From NCBI GenBank assembly GCA_009823395.1, contig CM020502.1, positions 27,034,944 through 27,098,943 of the forward strand: a stretch of 64,000 bases of DNA, read 5' to 3'. The stretch comes from Thamnaconus septentrionalis (Eukaryota; Chordata; Actinopteri; Tetraodontiformes; Monacanthidae). Below the pieces are notes generated by a model. That model was given only the letters and a program-made list of their open reading frames with translations, was not told the origin of the DNA and did no database searches. Position numbers and translations under genes: made by a program. This document shows, one piece after another, positions 13,430-25,618 of this stretch. Each line of letters starts with the position of its first letter. The stretch's first letter is position 1.

Positions 13430-13700
13430 TCCTCTAATCTCCTCTCTGCGCGCTAGCGAGAAAGAAGCGTGTTTCCTCAGCGGCGATGAATCAGGCGGCC
13501 AGTTGGGGTATTAATCAGGGGGCGCCGGCCCACCTCAGCTCTGCCGGGCTCTCCATCGGCTCCCGCAATCGAATCAGCCGTGAATTACAAGGTCGGCACC
13601 ATGCAACCGGCGATCCGCTAGCGGATTAGCGCCGTCCCGGCAGAGAGAAGGAGGGAAACCCCCAGAGACGGAGGGCCTCTGGGAGAATTCATTTTTTTAT
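13430..13700. promoter_or_regulatory. possible intronic regulatory block with palindrome
   Basis: This GC-balanced block without simple repeats carries GTATTAATCAGG, a perfect 14-bp palindrome ATCCGCTAGCGGAT (13613-13626) overlapping a bicoid-type GGATTA (13623-13628), and several AATCAG/AATTA homeodomain-like cores. The regulatory role is inference only. Confidence 0.2.
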
Positions 13701-14632
13701 TATTTGTTTTTTTTATCCTGAAGATATTGAATCACGACCCGCCGAGCTCTTGCTCTAATGAGGAAAGAAAATGCCGCCGTTTTGGCCGTGACAGTGAAAA
13801 ATGGCCTTTTCTTTAAAAAGTCAATCCCTGACTGGGCTTATTTGACCTTCTGGGCTCATTTGGAGACACATATCACCATTTGTTGACCTCATGTAAGGCT
13901 GTGCGGCGGACAGCCAACAGCGCCATTACCCCACCACGCCCCCGCCTACCCACTGTCACCGCGTCTTTGTCACAACCAATCCTGACTCAGCTAGCAGAGA
14001 TCTAATTGGTTGTCAAAAAAATAAATCCGCTCATAAATCCCAGTGTAGGCATTATGTACTTGTTTTTATATGAGATATCATTTGGTTATCGGAAATCGGC
14101 TCGATGCAATACCATTTTCACCACTAGATGTCCTAATTTTTGGCTGCATGTTCAACTAAAACAATCTGGCCCCCTGCAGGTGGCTGCTGGTGCTGAACAA
14201 GGAGGACAATCAGTTTTTTTGTGGACAATATCAAGTGATGACGTCAGTCCAGTGTATTGCATGCAGCCAGAGGGGGGCGCTCTGACTCCTCCAGTATTTC
14301 CCTGTAGATTACCGTTCATGCTAACACTTTTTTTTATTTGTTGTTTCACAAGTTAGTTTGTCAAACAGTGTCCCCGAGCGCCGTCATTGTTTTGTAAATA
14401 TGGCAAAACATGATTATTCATGATCACCTTGCAGCCTGTAATCAACCTGAGTGGAGCCGGCGGCAGCCTGATAATCAGCAGTGAAACATGACCACGGTGG
14501 CAGTGGCGGCAGTGTTGATGATGATGACAATAAGCGAGTTATTGATTGGGAGGTCACGGCAGAAATCATTGAGTCCCAGCGGTGTGAGCGGACGCTGCCC
14601 GCAGGAAAGCATCTCCATCGACTGACGTACCA

Positions 14633-14662
14633 GATCATCATCATCATCATCATCATCATCAT
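14633..14662. repeat. (ATC)n microsatellite
   Basis: About nine ATC units. Confidence 0.85.
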
Positions 14663-15258
14663 TACAAACAAACTACGTTTTCTTCATTATTGGACCATCA
14701 AAAACAATAAAGCTTGAGGAGAAGAGAAGATGATCTTTTTTCGGAGACTTTGAACTGATGTGAGGCCTTCAGCTTTGAGCTTTTACATTGTTGCTGTAGA
14801 AGAAAATCAAAATCTGTTGGTTATTTGATTTGATAAAAAAAAAAAAATTCATTCATCCACAAAAAAGTGGAATGAAATATTGAATTCTGGGACTTTAACG
14901 TGAGTTGACCCTCAGCATTTCCTGCTACGGAAATGACTTTTTTGTTTTAAAACAAGTTGCTGTTCACAGCAGCAGAAACACTCGTTAAGCTGCCAGTTGA
15001 AAGCTTGAGTGTGAGCTCCCAAAGATGCGGCCATTTAATTAAACTCAGGAAACAGTCCCAGAGTCCCAGAGTAATGTCCAAGGCCAAAAAAGCAACTGAA
15101 ATCTGGGATTGAGGTTTTATTCCCTGATATTTTTGTGTCTTTGTTTGTTTCTTTAACGTAGTTTAGTTGCTTTTCAAAAAGGACTAAGATCCCTGCTATT
15201 TTATTTTTACTGTTGTAACTGATAGGGTGGAATGGTCCCTTAATGCTGACACATGATA

Positions 15259-15291
15259 GAAGAAGAAGAAGAAGAAGAAGAAGAAGAAGAG
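15259..15291. repeat. (GAA)n microsatellite
   Basis: About eleven GAA units, a purine-only strand. Confidence 0.9.
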
Positions 15292-18013
15292 CATTTATTC
15301 TGTTTGCTCTTTAATTGGGGGGGACACTCCCTGATATTCTGACATCCACCTCAAACTACTTTCTGTTTTTTTCTTTTCTTCCCGGTAACAGCCTTTATTA
15401 GCAGACCAATCAGCCACCCGCGCCGCTGCTACTGCGGCGTCGGCGGAGGGAAGTGCCGTTTGCAGAAAACAAGCCGACTCGGGGCCTCCAGATCTGACAA
15501 TTAACGCCAACACGACTCTAATCTCTGGCTGCGTGTGTGTTTACGTGTGTGTTGTGCGTGTGCACATGTGCGTGCCTCTAATCGGATTATTACACAAAAG
15601 CGTGCTGCTGCAAACAGAGCTTGGTAATTAGCAGGATTTCTGCACCAGTCAATGGTCTATTAAAAATGCTTTGTCAGTTTGTTGTGTTTCAGAATTATCA
15701 GACGGCTTTGAGCTGAGTGCACGCACACACGCACACACACACACGGAGCGACTGACGGTGTGGCAAAACGTTGCCTTTTTTTGTTGTCTTGTTTTGAGGC
15801 CTGAAACTAATACCAAAACTTTGCTGACAGTCGGAAGTTGTTCCTGCGTTTCACCCTGTGATAGACGCTCGTTTGGGGAAAACGAAATTGGTTCAGCCAA
15901 TTAAAATGACAGCCCATCCTCTCGTGAAAACGTAAAAAACAAAACAAAACCTCTACCTTTAAATTAAAAACGCCTTCATTCTTATGTCATGCGTTGCTTC
16001 AGGGCGCTAGTGGCGATTCAACACGTCCCACAAGACAAGAAGAATAATAACAATCCAACCATGTTTTACATCCAACAAAATGCATCATTTTGGCTCATGA
16101 TAATCATAAAACCAGAGAGAGAAAAAAATGGACTGAACGGCCAATTTACTCAGAGAAAAAAGTAAAAAAAACAACAGAAATTTGATGATCATCTTGCGAA
16201 AAACTCCTAATTTTCCAAATAACCCAAAGTGCCCATTTTAGTTCCCCAAAGTCCAACTCTGTTAATTACTGTGTTTGTTTAACTGGTGTGGACGAGGAAG
16301 CACAATTGTGTAGTTTGCAGTGGATCTGACTGCACTCCACTGTTTGTAACAGGGAGAAAACCACTGACACAGCGCCCTCTCCTGTCCGGAGAACGGACCA
16401 TACAGCTTTGGTTGCATGCACAGCACCCTCCTGTTACGATCGTAAAGCTAGCTGTGCATAGCCAAGCAACACGCGCTACCCGAGCTATATAATCCTAAAC
16501 GTTGCCAGCAGGGGGCAGCGCTGGCGTTCGCTCTCGTTTCACGAGCTCGAGTTCATGTCAGCGATTGGTAAAAAAATGATTTCTTTTTCAAGAAAAATGT
16601 CACAAGTGCTGCTTTAAATTTCTCCCCGGCGATAAATTAAGACCCGGCGGGTCACGTGGCGCCGTTCTCGCTCCCCTGTTGCGGCGCCACCTGCCAACTT
16701 GTTTGTGAGTCATCTGTAATAAGCAACGGCGGTGCTTTAATTCTCGGCCCTGACATTTTAATCAGCCGGACGTCGGAACGTTGTTTTGTTCAGAATCACG
16801 GCGCTGGGTGTGAGGTAGTGGTTTGCGATGCTGCAAGATTTGGTATCGATCCGACAAAACAAAAAGTATTTTATTCCTACTGGATGTGCAAGTCTTTTGT
16901 AATCTGTATGTACACATGCAATATCTAGATACAAATCTAAAGTATCAATCTCATGACACCAATATCAATCAATACCGATACCACCATTGGTATTGATATT
17001 ATCGATATTTGTGTTGATGCTTCTGCCATTCGTGTGAGGTTCTATGAGCCTGCCGTTGTTCATAAAGACTTTCAGACTTCTGGATCTTGGTTCTTCCTTT
17101 TCCCCGAGCGTGAGGCCGCGAGTCAGCCGATATCCAGCATCTCCAGTTGAGTAAACATTGTCCGCACCGTCGCCGTCGGATCGATGTCTCTGCCGTGTTC
17201 CCCTCCCCTGACGGGAAGAATGTGCGCCGGTGATTAAAAGCGATGCCGGCTGTGAGCTGCGACTCGGCCGGGATCCAAATCTGCTGACGAAGATGCTTTG
17301 GGGCTGTTGTTTTTTTTCCTTTCTCCACGCAGCCATAAACATTCTCCCCATCACACGTTGACCTCTGGTCGACCTAGAAGCGTGAAGCTCTTTTTTTTTT
17401 TTTTTTTGCTTGTTTTCTCACAGCAAAAGAAAAAGGCTGCGACTGAGTGTGACGACAGCAAACATTTTAGAGGATCCAAATAATTGATGGGTGAAGTGAA
17501 GCGGGCGGACGTCACTCGGAGCAGGAGGGAAACTTTCCTTTGTAATTGGGCAAATGAATATGACTCCCACTACTCGGGATTTGTCCGGTAATGTAATAAC
17601 ACGCATCACTACTTGCCAAAAACTTTCAGCGGGCTAATTTAGATTTGGCACAACGGCACCGGCCTCAATTTTCAGATGAAAGCTTCTCTGCAGCGATGTG
17701 TGTCTGTTTTTTTTTTCTTTTTATGTCCTTGCCAAGATTTCAAGAGTTATTTATCTTTTTGTTTGTATCGCTCAACAGGACGTGTTTAGCTCTGTGAGGA
17801 CTTTAACCTGTCACGTTTAGAAAATTTGGAATCTGTCACCTGGCAAATATCACAACAGTCACAGCTAACTAGCTAGTTTGGACGGTTGACTTGTATACTC
17901 TTAATTTCTTTTGTTCAGCCAAATGAAGATGTAAGGATGTTACCTGCTTGACAGTTTCGGCTGCGACTCCAGTCCTCCTCAGAGGCGTCATCTGACGTGC
18001 TGCTGCTGACGCG

Positions 18014-18400
18014 TCATTTAGGCTGACTCGACGGACCTATCAGAGCCTGTCGAGCCAGGCGTGCCTCCTCCACTTTGGATGGTATCTGGAGGAGCGAATC
18101 CCAGGATTGTGAGAGGGTGTACGCCCCCTCCTGCCGGTTGATGGTGCAGCTCACCCTCCTCCTGATCTCAATGGCCTCTTTCATCCAACATTGTCATTTG
18201 TTGGTCTCGGATGTGATGACTTTGCCCTTATCCCAGTCCATGATGTGGTTATTTCTTCTGCAATGATCCGTGATGGCTGATTTTAGGTTTTCTTGTTCCA
18301 CTAATTTGTTTCTGTGTCCGTGTGAATCTCCTCGCTGTTCCTTCTTCCTGGTTATGAACGATCGTCCTGTTTCTTGCACGGTATTTTTCGTAGATGACAT
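18014..18400 (-). pseudogene. Penelope-like retroelement remnant: C-terminal GIY-YIG endonuclease region
   Basis: Read on the - strand, a frame from 18400 to the TGA at 18014-18016 is 129 codons with one internal in-frame TGA at 18194-18196. It contains ETGRSFITRKKEQ, SAITDHCRRNNHIMDWDKGK, then KEAIEIRRR, NRQEGAYTLSQSWDSLL. This series matches the C-terminal endonuclease segment of Penelope-like elements as I remember it (T-G-R-S-F, H-x-x-x-x-x-H-x-x-D-W, E-A-I-x-I). The catalytic GIY-YIG start itself is degenerate or missing. The element is 5' truncated (no reverse transcriptase upstream), and its 3' UTR probably runs down to about 17930. It is a dead copy inside the abtb3 intron. Confidence 0.75.
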
Positions 18401-19372
18401 TTTATTTTGTCTATTGTCTCTTTAGCAGGGGAATCCAATACACAAAAAAACGGGAGTAAGGGTGAATTTTCCCCTTCAAATTTTCCATCTGTCCCGCAGT
18501 GTGCAGGGAACTTTAGTGATGTCGGAGGACGTTAGCATAGCCACAGAGCGCGACGAGTACGGCGAGTACGGCGAGCACATCATCATCATCTCCATCATGC
18601 GCCGCTATGTGTTGGCAGCTTGACGCAGCAGCCTGCCGTTTGTTTTCAAAAGCTGCAGTGTGTGTGTGTGTGTGTGTGTCTGCGCGTGTGCGTGTGTGTC
18701 TGACATGGAAAACGCACCACAAGATGTACACGGACCAATGGCCGCGTTCACACATAACACGTACTGGCTGCGTAACATAACATTTTGCGTGGTGCAGCGC
18801 CAACACGTACTGTACAGCAGCTCGTGCACGGCGCAGCGCATGTCTGTGCGGGAGTTGGAAGATGTTTTTTTTTTTTTTTTTTGTTTTTAATTGCTGGTAA
18901 ACTACCACAGTTGAGAATCATCAAAATTCACCTTCACAAGCGACGTTCAGATATTGTTGTTGTCTGATGTGGGTCACAACCGCTGCGTTGTGTTTCCACA
19001 AATCACTGAAGCGTCTCGCTGAGCGTGAAAAAAATCTGCGTCGTCCTGGATGACCTGCAGCCTCACACCGAAGCCTCTTCCCTCCCTCCTGTCTCTCCTT
19101 CCACCGGGGACCTCGGAGGCTTTTAATTGCTTTAAATCAGCCGCCTGCTAATCTGGATTGATTTTGACTTTTTAGCTTCGTTAATCTCTCCGCCGCCTGC
19201 GTGTCTGCGTCCGTCCAAACAAACTCTCTCTCTCGCGCCAGGGATTTTTTTCCCCACTGATAACGAAGGGGAAATTACATCTGTGGGGTTTTTTTTCCAC
19301 ACAGGACAAGAAGAAAAACACCTTTTAAGTTGCAAACTAGTTCATAAAAAGCTGAGTGAAAGGTAATAAAAA

Positions 19373-19395
19373 TACTACTACTACTACTACTACTG

Positions 19396-19439
<44 letters not shown>

Positions 19440-19459
19440 CATAATAATCATCATAATAA
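19373..19459. repeat. (ACT)n(AAT)n compound microsatellite
   Basis: ACT units (19373-19394) turn into about fifteen AAT units, then AATC variants. Confidence 0.92.
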
Positions 19460-19755
19460 GTATTTTTTCACATTAAGAGCATGGGACAAATAGATTGTGT
19501 TGCCTAAAAAGAATTGCCAAAGTTGAAGAATTCATGAGAAAAACGGCTGCAGGGACATCTAGTGGCAGGGAGGACTGATGTCAGCTCCTATTTTTCGTTC
19601 TTATATGTTTTTTAACGGCAGTAGTTTGCTCCTTTGCCATTTCACTGAAGCAAATGTATCGAATATGAATATTAAAAATTTAAGGAGGGAGCTTTTAAGA
19701 AACACTTTGACTGTTGTCTATATAAGTATAGCTACATACATATACATGGATGAAA

Positions 19756-19760
19756 ATACA

Positions 19761-19795
<35 letters not shown>

Positions 19796-19797
19796 TG
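19756..19797. repeat. (TA)n(CA)n microsatellite
   Basis: Short TATATA followed by a CA run within an ATAC-rich stretch. Confidence 0.85.
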
Positions 19798-20904
19798 TAT
19801 ATGTATAGAAACCAAATGGACCAAATATATGATGGCCTCTTTCTTTTAAACTCAATAGTAGTGAGACCAAGCAGTTTGTTCTCTATTTTCAGCAGATGGA
19901 GCGATTTTTTCTGAAGACAATGCGGCACAACTCAGCCGCCACTCAGGGAAAATACCTGCAGGATGAAAAACAGAGAGGCTGCTGGGAAACATCTTCTTTT
20001 TTTTTTAACGCCCACCTTAAAATTCATTAAAAGTGTCAGGCAGACAAATTGGATTATTTCAGCGTCTGGGAGAATTAAGAAGCGTCAAGCGTGGAGAATC
20101 TGGAGCCGTTTCCGGGGAAACAATCCCTCCCCCAGACTGTGGGCGGCGCTGCAGTGTGGGCGGCGCTTTGACAGGAAGCGCCGGGGTTCACCTTTTTTTT
20201 CTTTTTTACATAAGAACACCTACGACTGAGTGCGCGCTGCAGGGAAAGAGCTTCTCACTCTGCAACACAACAAACAGACAGCAGGGTTATTTCCAGGGAA
20301 GCTGCTCCATCTTTAGACACATTACTTTTTATTTTTGTGCCACAGACAGAGTTACGTAAAGCCTCCACACCGCCGCCGCTGATCAGTAATAGCAGATGGA
20401 TCCAGGACGGCGAGGATCTTTCTGGAGCAAAAGTAAATAAATATAAGAAAAAACATTCATCTGGGTCAAATGTTGATCTGTAATAATAAGAAAGTGGAGC
20501 TGCGAGGTTCTGAATTAATAATTTCTGCTCTTCCCAAAATGCCCCAAAACAAGAAGCCACTGGACTGCTTTCCGCTCCGCATCCAAAAATTAACAATTCA
20601 TACAAAAAAACAAAAAGAAGGTCGTTGCCTCACTTTAGGACAACAAACAGCAAAATGTTAAAAAAAAAAAAAAATGTCTATAATTGAATCCCAGAATGTG
20701 GATTCACTAACGTCAAGTATTGTGATTTTTTTGATCGCCTGCTTTGTTTTCAACAAAAGTTCATTTTAGTCCATTAGCCAAACAAAAGCTGCAATCTGTT
20801 CAAACATGTCGGGAATCAGTTTTGTCTTTGTTTTTTGTTTTTTTTAGATTTTCCAGTTTAAAAACGCAGACTATTAACCCACATCCAGTGTATGCCAGAG
20901 TCCT

Positions 20905-21010
20905 TCCTCTCTCCTTCTCCTCCTCCTCCTCTTTTCTATCTTCCCCCTCCTCACCCTCCTCCTTTTTATTTTCCTCCTTTCCGTCCTCCTCCTGCTCCTC
21001 CCTCCCACTC
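20905..21010. repeat. pyrimidine-rich (TCC)n tract
   Basis: About 100 bp almost purely C and T on the + strand. Confidence 0.8.
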
Positions 21011-21213
21011 AGAAAATCTCTCTTTTGCCTGCTCTTCACAGAGGATCTATGTTTATCGGTCTAACAGAGTGGGTGTGGTCATGCGTGAGGGGACTTCCTG
21101 TCTGGAGGTTTTCACCCGTTTAGCTGAGAAAGTGCAGCGAGTTAAAAATAAACATATCAAGTATTCATGCATATATACAGATACAGTATACATATATACA
21201 TACATATACACAT

Positions 21214-21391
<178 letters not shown>

Positions 21392-21423
21392 ATATGTATG
21401 TATATACACCCCCTAAGCCCTAA

Positions 21424-21503
21424 GACAGCTGGGATAGGCTCCAGCAGACCCCCGTGACCCTGAATTGGAATAAGCGGGCATAGAAGATGAATGAATGAAT
21501 GAA
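21424..21503 (+). mobile_element. SINE 3'-end fragment with (ATGA)n tail
   Basis: AGCTGGGATAGGCTCCAGCA, GACCCTGAATTGGAATAAGC and a short GAAT/ATGA tail are the 3' end of the V-SINE type seen in full at 39984-40332. It is 5' truncated against the (TA)n array. Confidence 0.7.
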
Positions 21504-22904
21504 TATATATATACATACATGTATGTACATGTACCACCATTTGGCCTTTTAGCTTCCTAATTGGCGGTGCCAACTTCAGGGATGAAACAAGGATTTTCAG
21601 TCCGAGCGTAAAAACAAAACAAATTGTAGAATTCCCCCCCGCACACACACACACACACACACCAACTCGTCTATAAAGACGGAAAACTTGCCGTGTTTCC
21701 AAGCGTCAGGCCTGATTATGTCTCTCATCTAATTGGAAGCCAGCGGCGCCCTCGGAGGATCAGTGTTGTTAGTTTTTTTTTTGTCTTTTTAATGCTGCAT
21801 CCTTGTTTTTTAGAGGATTTCTGCAGATGAACTTTGATGAAATCCTCCCGCCGCACTGCTCCACAGTTGCCTTTGTTTGTGGTTCTATTGTCTTTGCTGA
21901 TAATTGAACGAGGTCCAACAGGAAGTGGCGCCCTGACAGCTGCTGTTGTCAAACCTCTGGGGAGCGTTTTGTCGTTAATTTGCATCATTTTAACCCCGTT
22001 GTTTCCCCCTCGGCACTCGAAAACGCGTCCGTGGCAGTGACAACGACACAAAGGGGAGTGAATTATAGAGTGTCAGTGGCGGCTGTGCGAAGTGCAAACG
22101 GACGAGACGGCGGTGGCGTAATCACCGCTCTGACTGCATCGTCAGTGTTTCATCCCGACGCGGCTCTTTGTTGTCAGGAAAACCCCCAATCGTCTTCGAT
22201 TTTAGCTCTGCGTCACACTTTTCCATGTCAATATCAATTTTCGTGTCACTCATTATGGTGTTTGTATTGCATTTGTATTACATTGGTGTCATTATTGGCC
22301 AACGTGCTACGGTATTGATTTGGTGATATTCTGGCAATTCAATTGCGCAGTGGGCGAACCCTCTTAAATCCTACTATTTGCATTCATTTTTTCGTGGCCT
22401 TTCTTCTTTATTGAATTTGGAATAAAACATGAGCAGCAGAGTTACAGTCAAGACAGTCACGATTCATATCAGGATTTTGGGAAATTTGATTTAGGAACCA
22501 GCAATTTTCAATCATAAAATCATAAAAACCCAACTTCTTCCGTCTCTGTTCCTTATTTAAAACATGAAATTTTTTTGCCGAACCCTCGTCTTTGTTCCCT
22601 TCAGACGAACCTCACCTCGATAGGGGAAGCTGCTTTTTGTTCATCGCTTTTTTTTTTTTTTTTTTCTGTTAAAGTGGCAAAGGAAGAGCTTTGAGCAGGA
22701 GAAAAGCCGCGGAAAGTTCCGGAAAGCTGCAGGTGGCGGGGCAAGAATAAGGAGCTTTTTAGGCTTTTCGGCTCGCGGGGACGTCGATGGAGCCTCGTAA
22801 GTGTTCAATTACTCCCGCAGCCTGTTACTCAGGGGATTCTGGGGGTTTTACAGCCGCATCTTAATCCGTTACGCAACTTTGAAGTCGCTGGGGATAAAAA
22901 AAAA

Positions 22905-22938
22905 ACACACACGCGCGCGCGCACACACACACACACAG
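22905..22938. repeat. (AC)n(GC)n(AC)n microsatellite
   Basis: CA and CG units, alternating purine-pyrimidine throughout. Confidence 0.88.
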
Positions 22939-24830
22939 CTGAGTTGTGTGATGAGTTGGGGCACGAGGGCAATCATGCATAAATAACAACAAAGGTGAGA
23001 AATGGCCCAGAGGAAGGCGGAAGGTGGAGGAAGATGGATGGAGGGATTAGAAAAGGTGGCTGATTGCAAAACGTGTTTACGGGTCTGGAAGGGAAAAAAA
23101 ACTCCAGGACGTGGGAACTTTGCAAGCTGGACGGCAAAAAAAACGAGAAGAAAAAAACAACTGAGGTTTTTCGAAAGGAAGCGGTGGAGGATTTAAATTT
23201 AGGTTTTGTTGCTGCTACTGTAGATTTTGCTGGGTTTCCTTTTTTGGAAGCGCTACAGCGGAATCCCTCCAGATTATCCTCGATTGTTCCTCTCGGCTAC
23301 CCCCGAATCTGCTTCTCCTGCCAAAAAAATGCTCGGAAAAAACCCTGTCAACGCTCAGCTGAAGTGGTTTCCGGCGGCGTCCCATTCGCTCTCTCGCCCC
23401 GACTGTTTTCTCACCAAGCTCGGCCGACTCGTCCATTAGTGCGGAAATATTGGGAGTGAAATAGGCCATCAGTTTTCACGGCTGCTGAATCCCTTTCATC
23501 TGGAGGCCGCCGAGAGCGAGACGGCACCGGTAAAGAAAAAAGAGAGGAGGGAAAAAATAAGAATAATTTGGCAGCGCAGCCAAAGGGCACCTTGGTTGGA
23601 TGACAGAGACGGAGTAGAGCACCACCTTGATGGCCCTGGAATGATGGACCTGCAGAAGAGTCCACAGAGAGCTCAAGAGTTTTTCACCTCAACGACCTTT
23701 TGCCGTGACAATCTGTTAACACAAATTGCCTTCCGCTTTTTCCGCCCTGGTCACGTAATTGCGATTTAACGCAGTTGTGATACATTCATATGGACGCGTA
23801 ACTGAGTGTTGCTCTCGTGTCGACACAGTTAGCTTAGATGTTCAGCTCGCTGTCTTGTGTTCTTTGTACAGAGCTACCTGGGTGTCAGCACTTTTTTCCT
23901 CCAACATTTGGTCTTTTAAGCAGTTTAAAGATTAGCATACATGTGTCCTACTTATAACAGTACCAGCTGTACTAGCTGCTAGCATTAGTGCTAGCAGCCA
24001 GTTGTGCTAAGCTGCTACCACTTTCCTCCCCACATTTGGTTGAAGGACTTTGAAAGATTGACGCAATTTGTCATCATGATCACGGTTGAATTAGTCGTTA
24101 GGATTTGCTGCTGTTGGTCTTTCTGACTTTTTCATGGCTTTGTTGGAAAACGGGGAAAAAATGAAATCCTCTGCGGCAGTTCTGCTGCGTCTGCGTTCTT
24201 CAGTCTCCATCTACAGATCTCGCCCGTGAGATGGATTATTGATGAGACAGACAGACAGAACTGGAGATGTGTTGGGAAGAATACACATTGTTTTTCCGGC
24301 CAGTGTTTTTTTCACATTCAACGGCGATAATCCCGGCGTTGAATGCGGCAGGTGTTCCTGTCTCGCTTGCGTCCTCGCGGAACGAAGCGTGAAATCAATC
24401 TGCGGCTGGCGGCGGCAACGAATCATCGGAGAGACAATGGGGACCTTTTCTGGACGGAGCCCCGGGAGAAACGCCATCGTCACGTCGACTGCGGCGAAGA
24501 CAGCCGTCGTCGCAGAGCTGAGGACGATAAACCGAGCAGGGCGGGGAAAGGGGGATGTAATGAAACCCTCTGGGAGCTGTTGGCGCCTGGTTGTTATTAA
24601 TAGTGATGTAATTATCTGAGGTGTTACTTGGAAAAGGTTTCTACTGAGATTGATGCCAGAAAGTGGAACCTGAGCACACACACAAGTGTTTCCTGAGGGG
24701 TTTAATTCACACATCCATTTTGGGGGAAAACCTTCAGAAAATACTTGGAAAAGGGGCTTAAGTCCAAGCTCCGCCTCTTTCTTCTTGAAGGGGTGTGTCC
24801 ATTCGTCCAGTCGTGCTCAAATGACAGCCT

Positions 24831-25618
24831 GGAGCTTTTAAAGATTGATCTGAGAGAATTCAGACTGGAAATCACTGCAGAACCAGAAATTGCTGCTCGA
24901 ATTTGGTGAAGAGAAACCCATCATCAGTCTCCTGCGTATTGGTCTGGTCTATAAAAATTCAATTCAACTTAATAAACTTTATTTTTCCGTTTGGAACTTT
25001 GTTCACGGTTCAAAGTGTCAGTGCAGAGACATCACAGGCGCATTTACAGATCCATTCATACATAAACATTCCTAGGTCAGCTCACTCATACCATAAATAG
25101 GATTAAGAAAAAAAAGTAAGAACAAAAGACAAAAACAAGATAAAATAATTTACACTGTAAATTTGCAAGACAGATCTGACAGAAATTTGAGAAAAAGTCA
25201 CAGCTTCTGCTAAACATTGATGTTCAGATTTGGTGATCTGAAGCAGAAAGCTGCTGAATGGTCTGGTCATCTTTCTAGCATCTTAAATGATTCAGGCTGG
25301 AGCTTTTCAAGATGGATCTGAGAAAATCTAGATGAGAAATCACAGGTTCCTCTTGAAGTTGCTGCTAAAATTTGGTGAAGGGGAAGCATAAAGACATCCT
25401 CAGTCTCATCCTGATTGGTCTGGTCACCGTCGGAGTCTTTATAAATGATCCAGACTGGAGATTTTCAAGACGGATCAAAGAAATGTTTGACTAGAAATCA
25501 CGGCTTTCTCTAGAAGTCACGAAGATTTGGTTAAACTGAAGCAGACAGGCGTCCTCAGTCCCCTGCTGATTGGTCTGGTGTTTAAAAATGATTTAGACTG
25601 GAACTTTTCAAGACGGAT
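24831..25618. repeat. diverged tandem array of about 145-160 bp units, interrupted by an insertion
   Basis: The landmark GGA(G/A)CTTTT(C/A)AAGA followed by GATCTGAG or similar recurs at 24834, 25299, 25457 and 25600. Each unit also carries a GAAATCAC block, a TTTGGT(G/T) block and CTGATTGGTCTGGT. A segment at about 24960-25170 interrupts the first unit. Its RC has an AATAAAGTTTATTAAGTTGA end, resembling a retroelement 3' tail. Confidence 0.6.

Noticed and set aside
16965..17010. Local ACCAATATCAAT / GGTATTGATATT inverted words
   Set aside because: Imperfect pairing in AT-rich sequence; likely repeat debris, not assignable.
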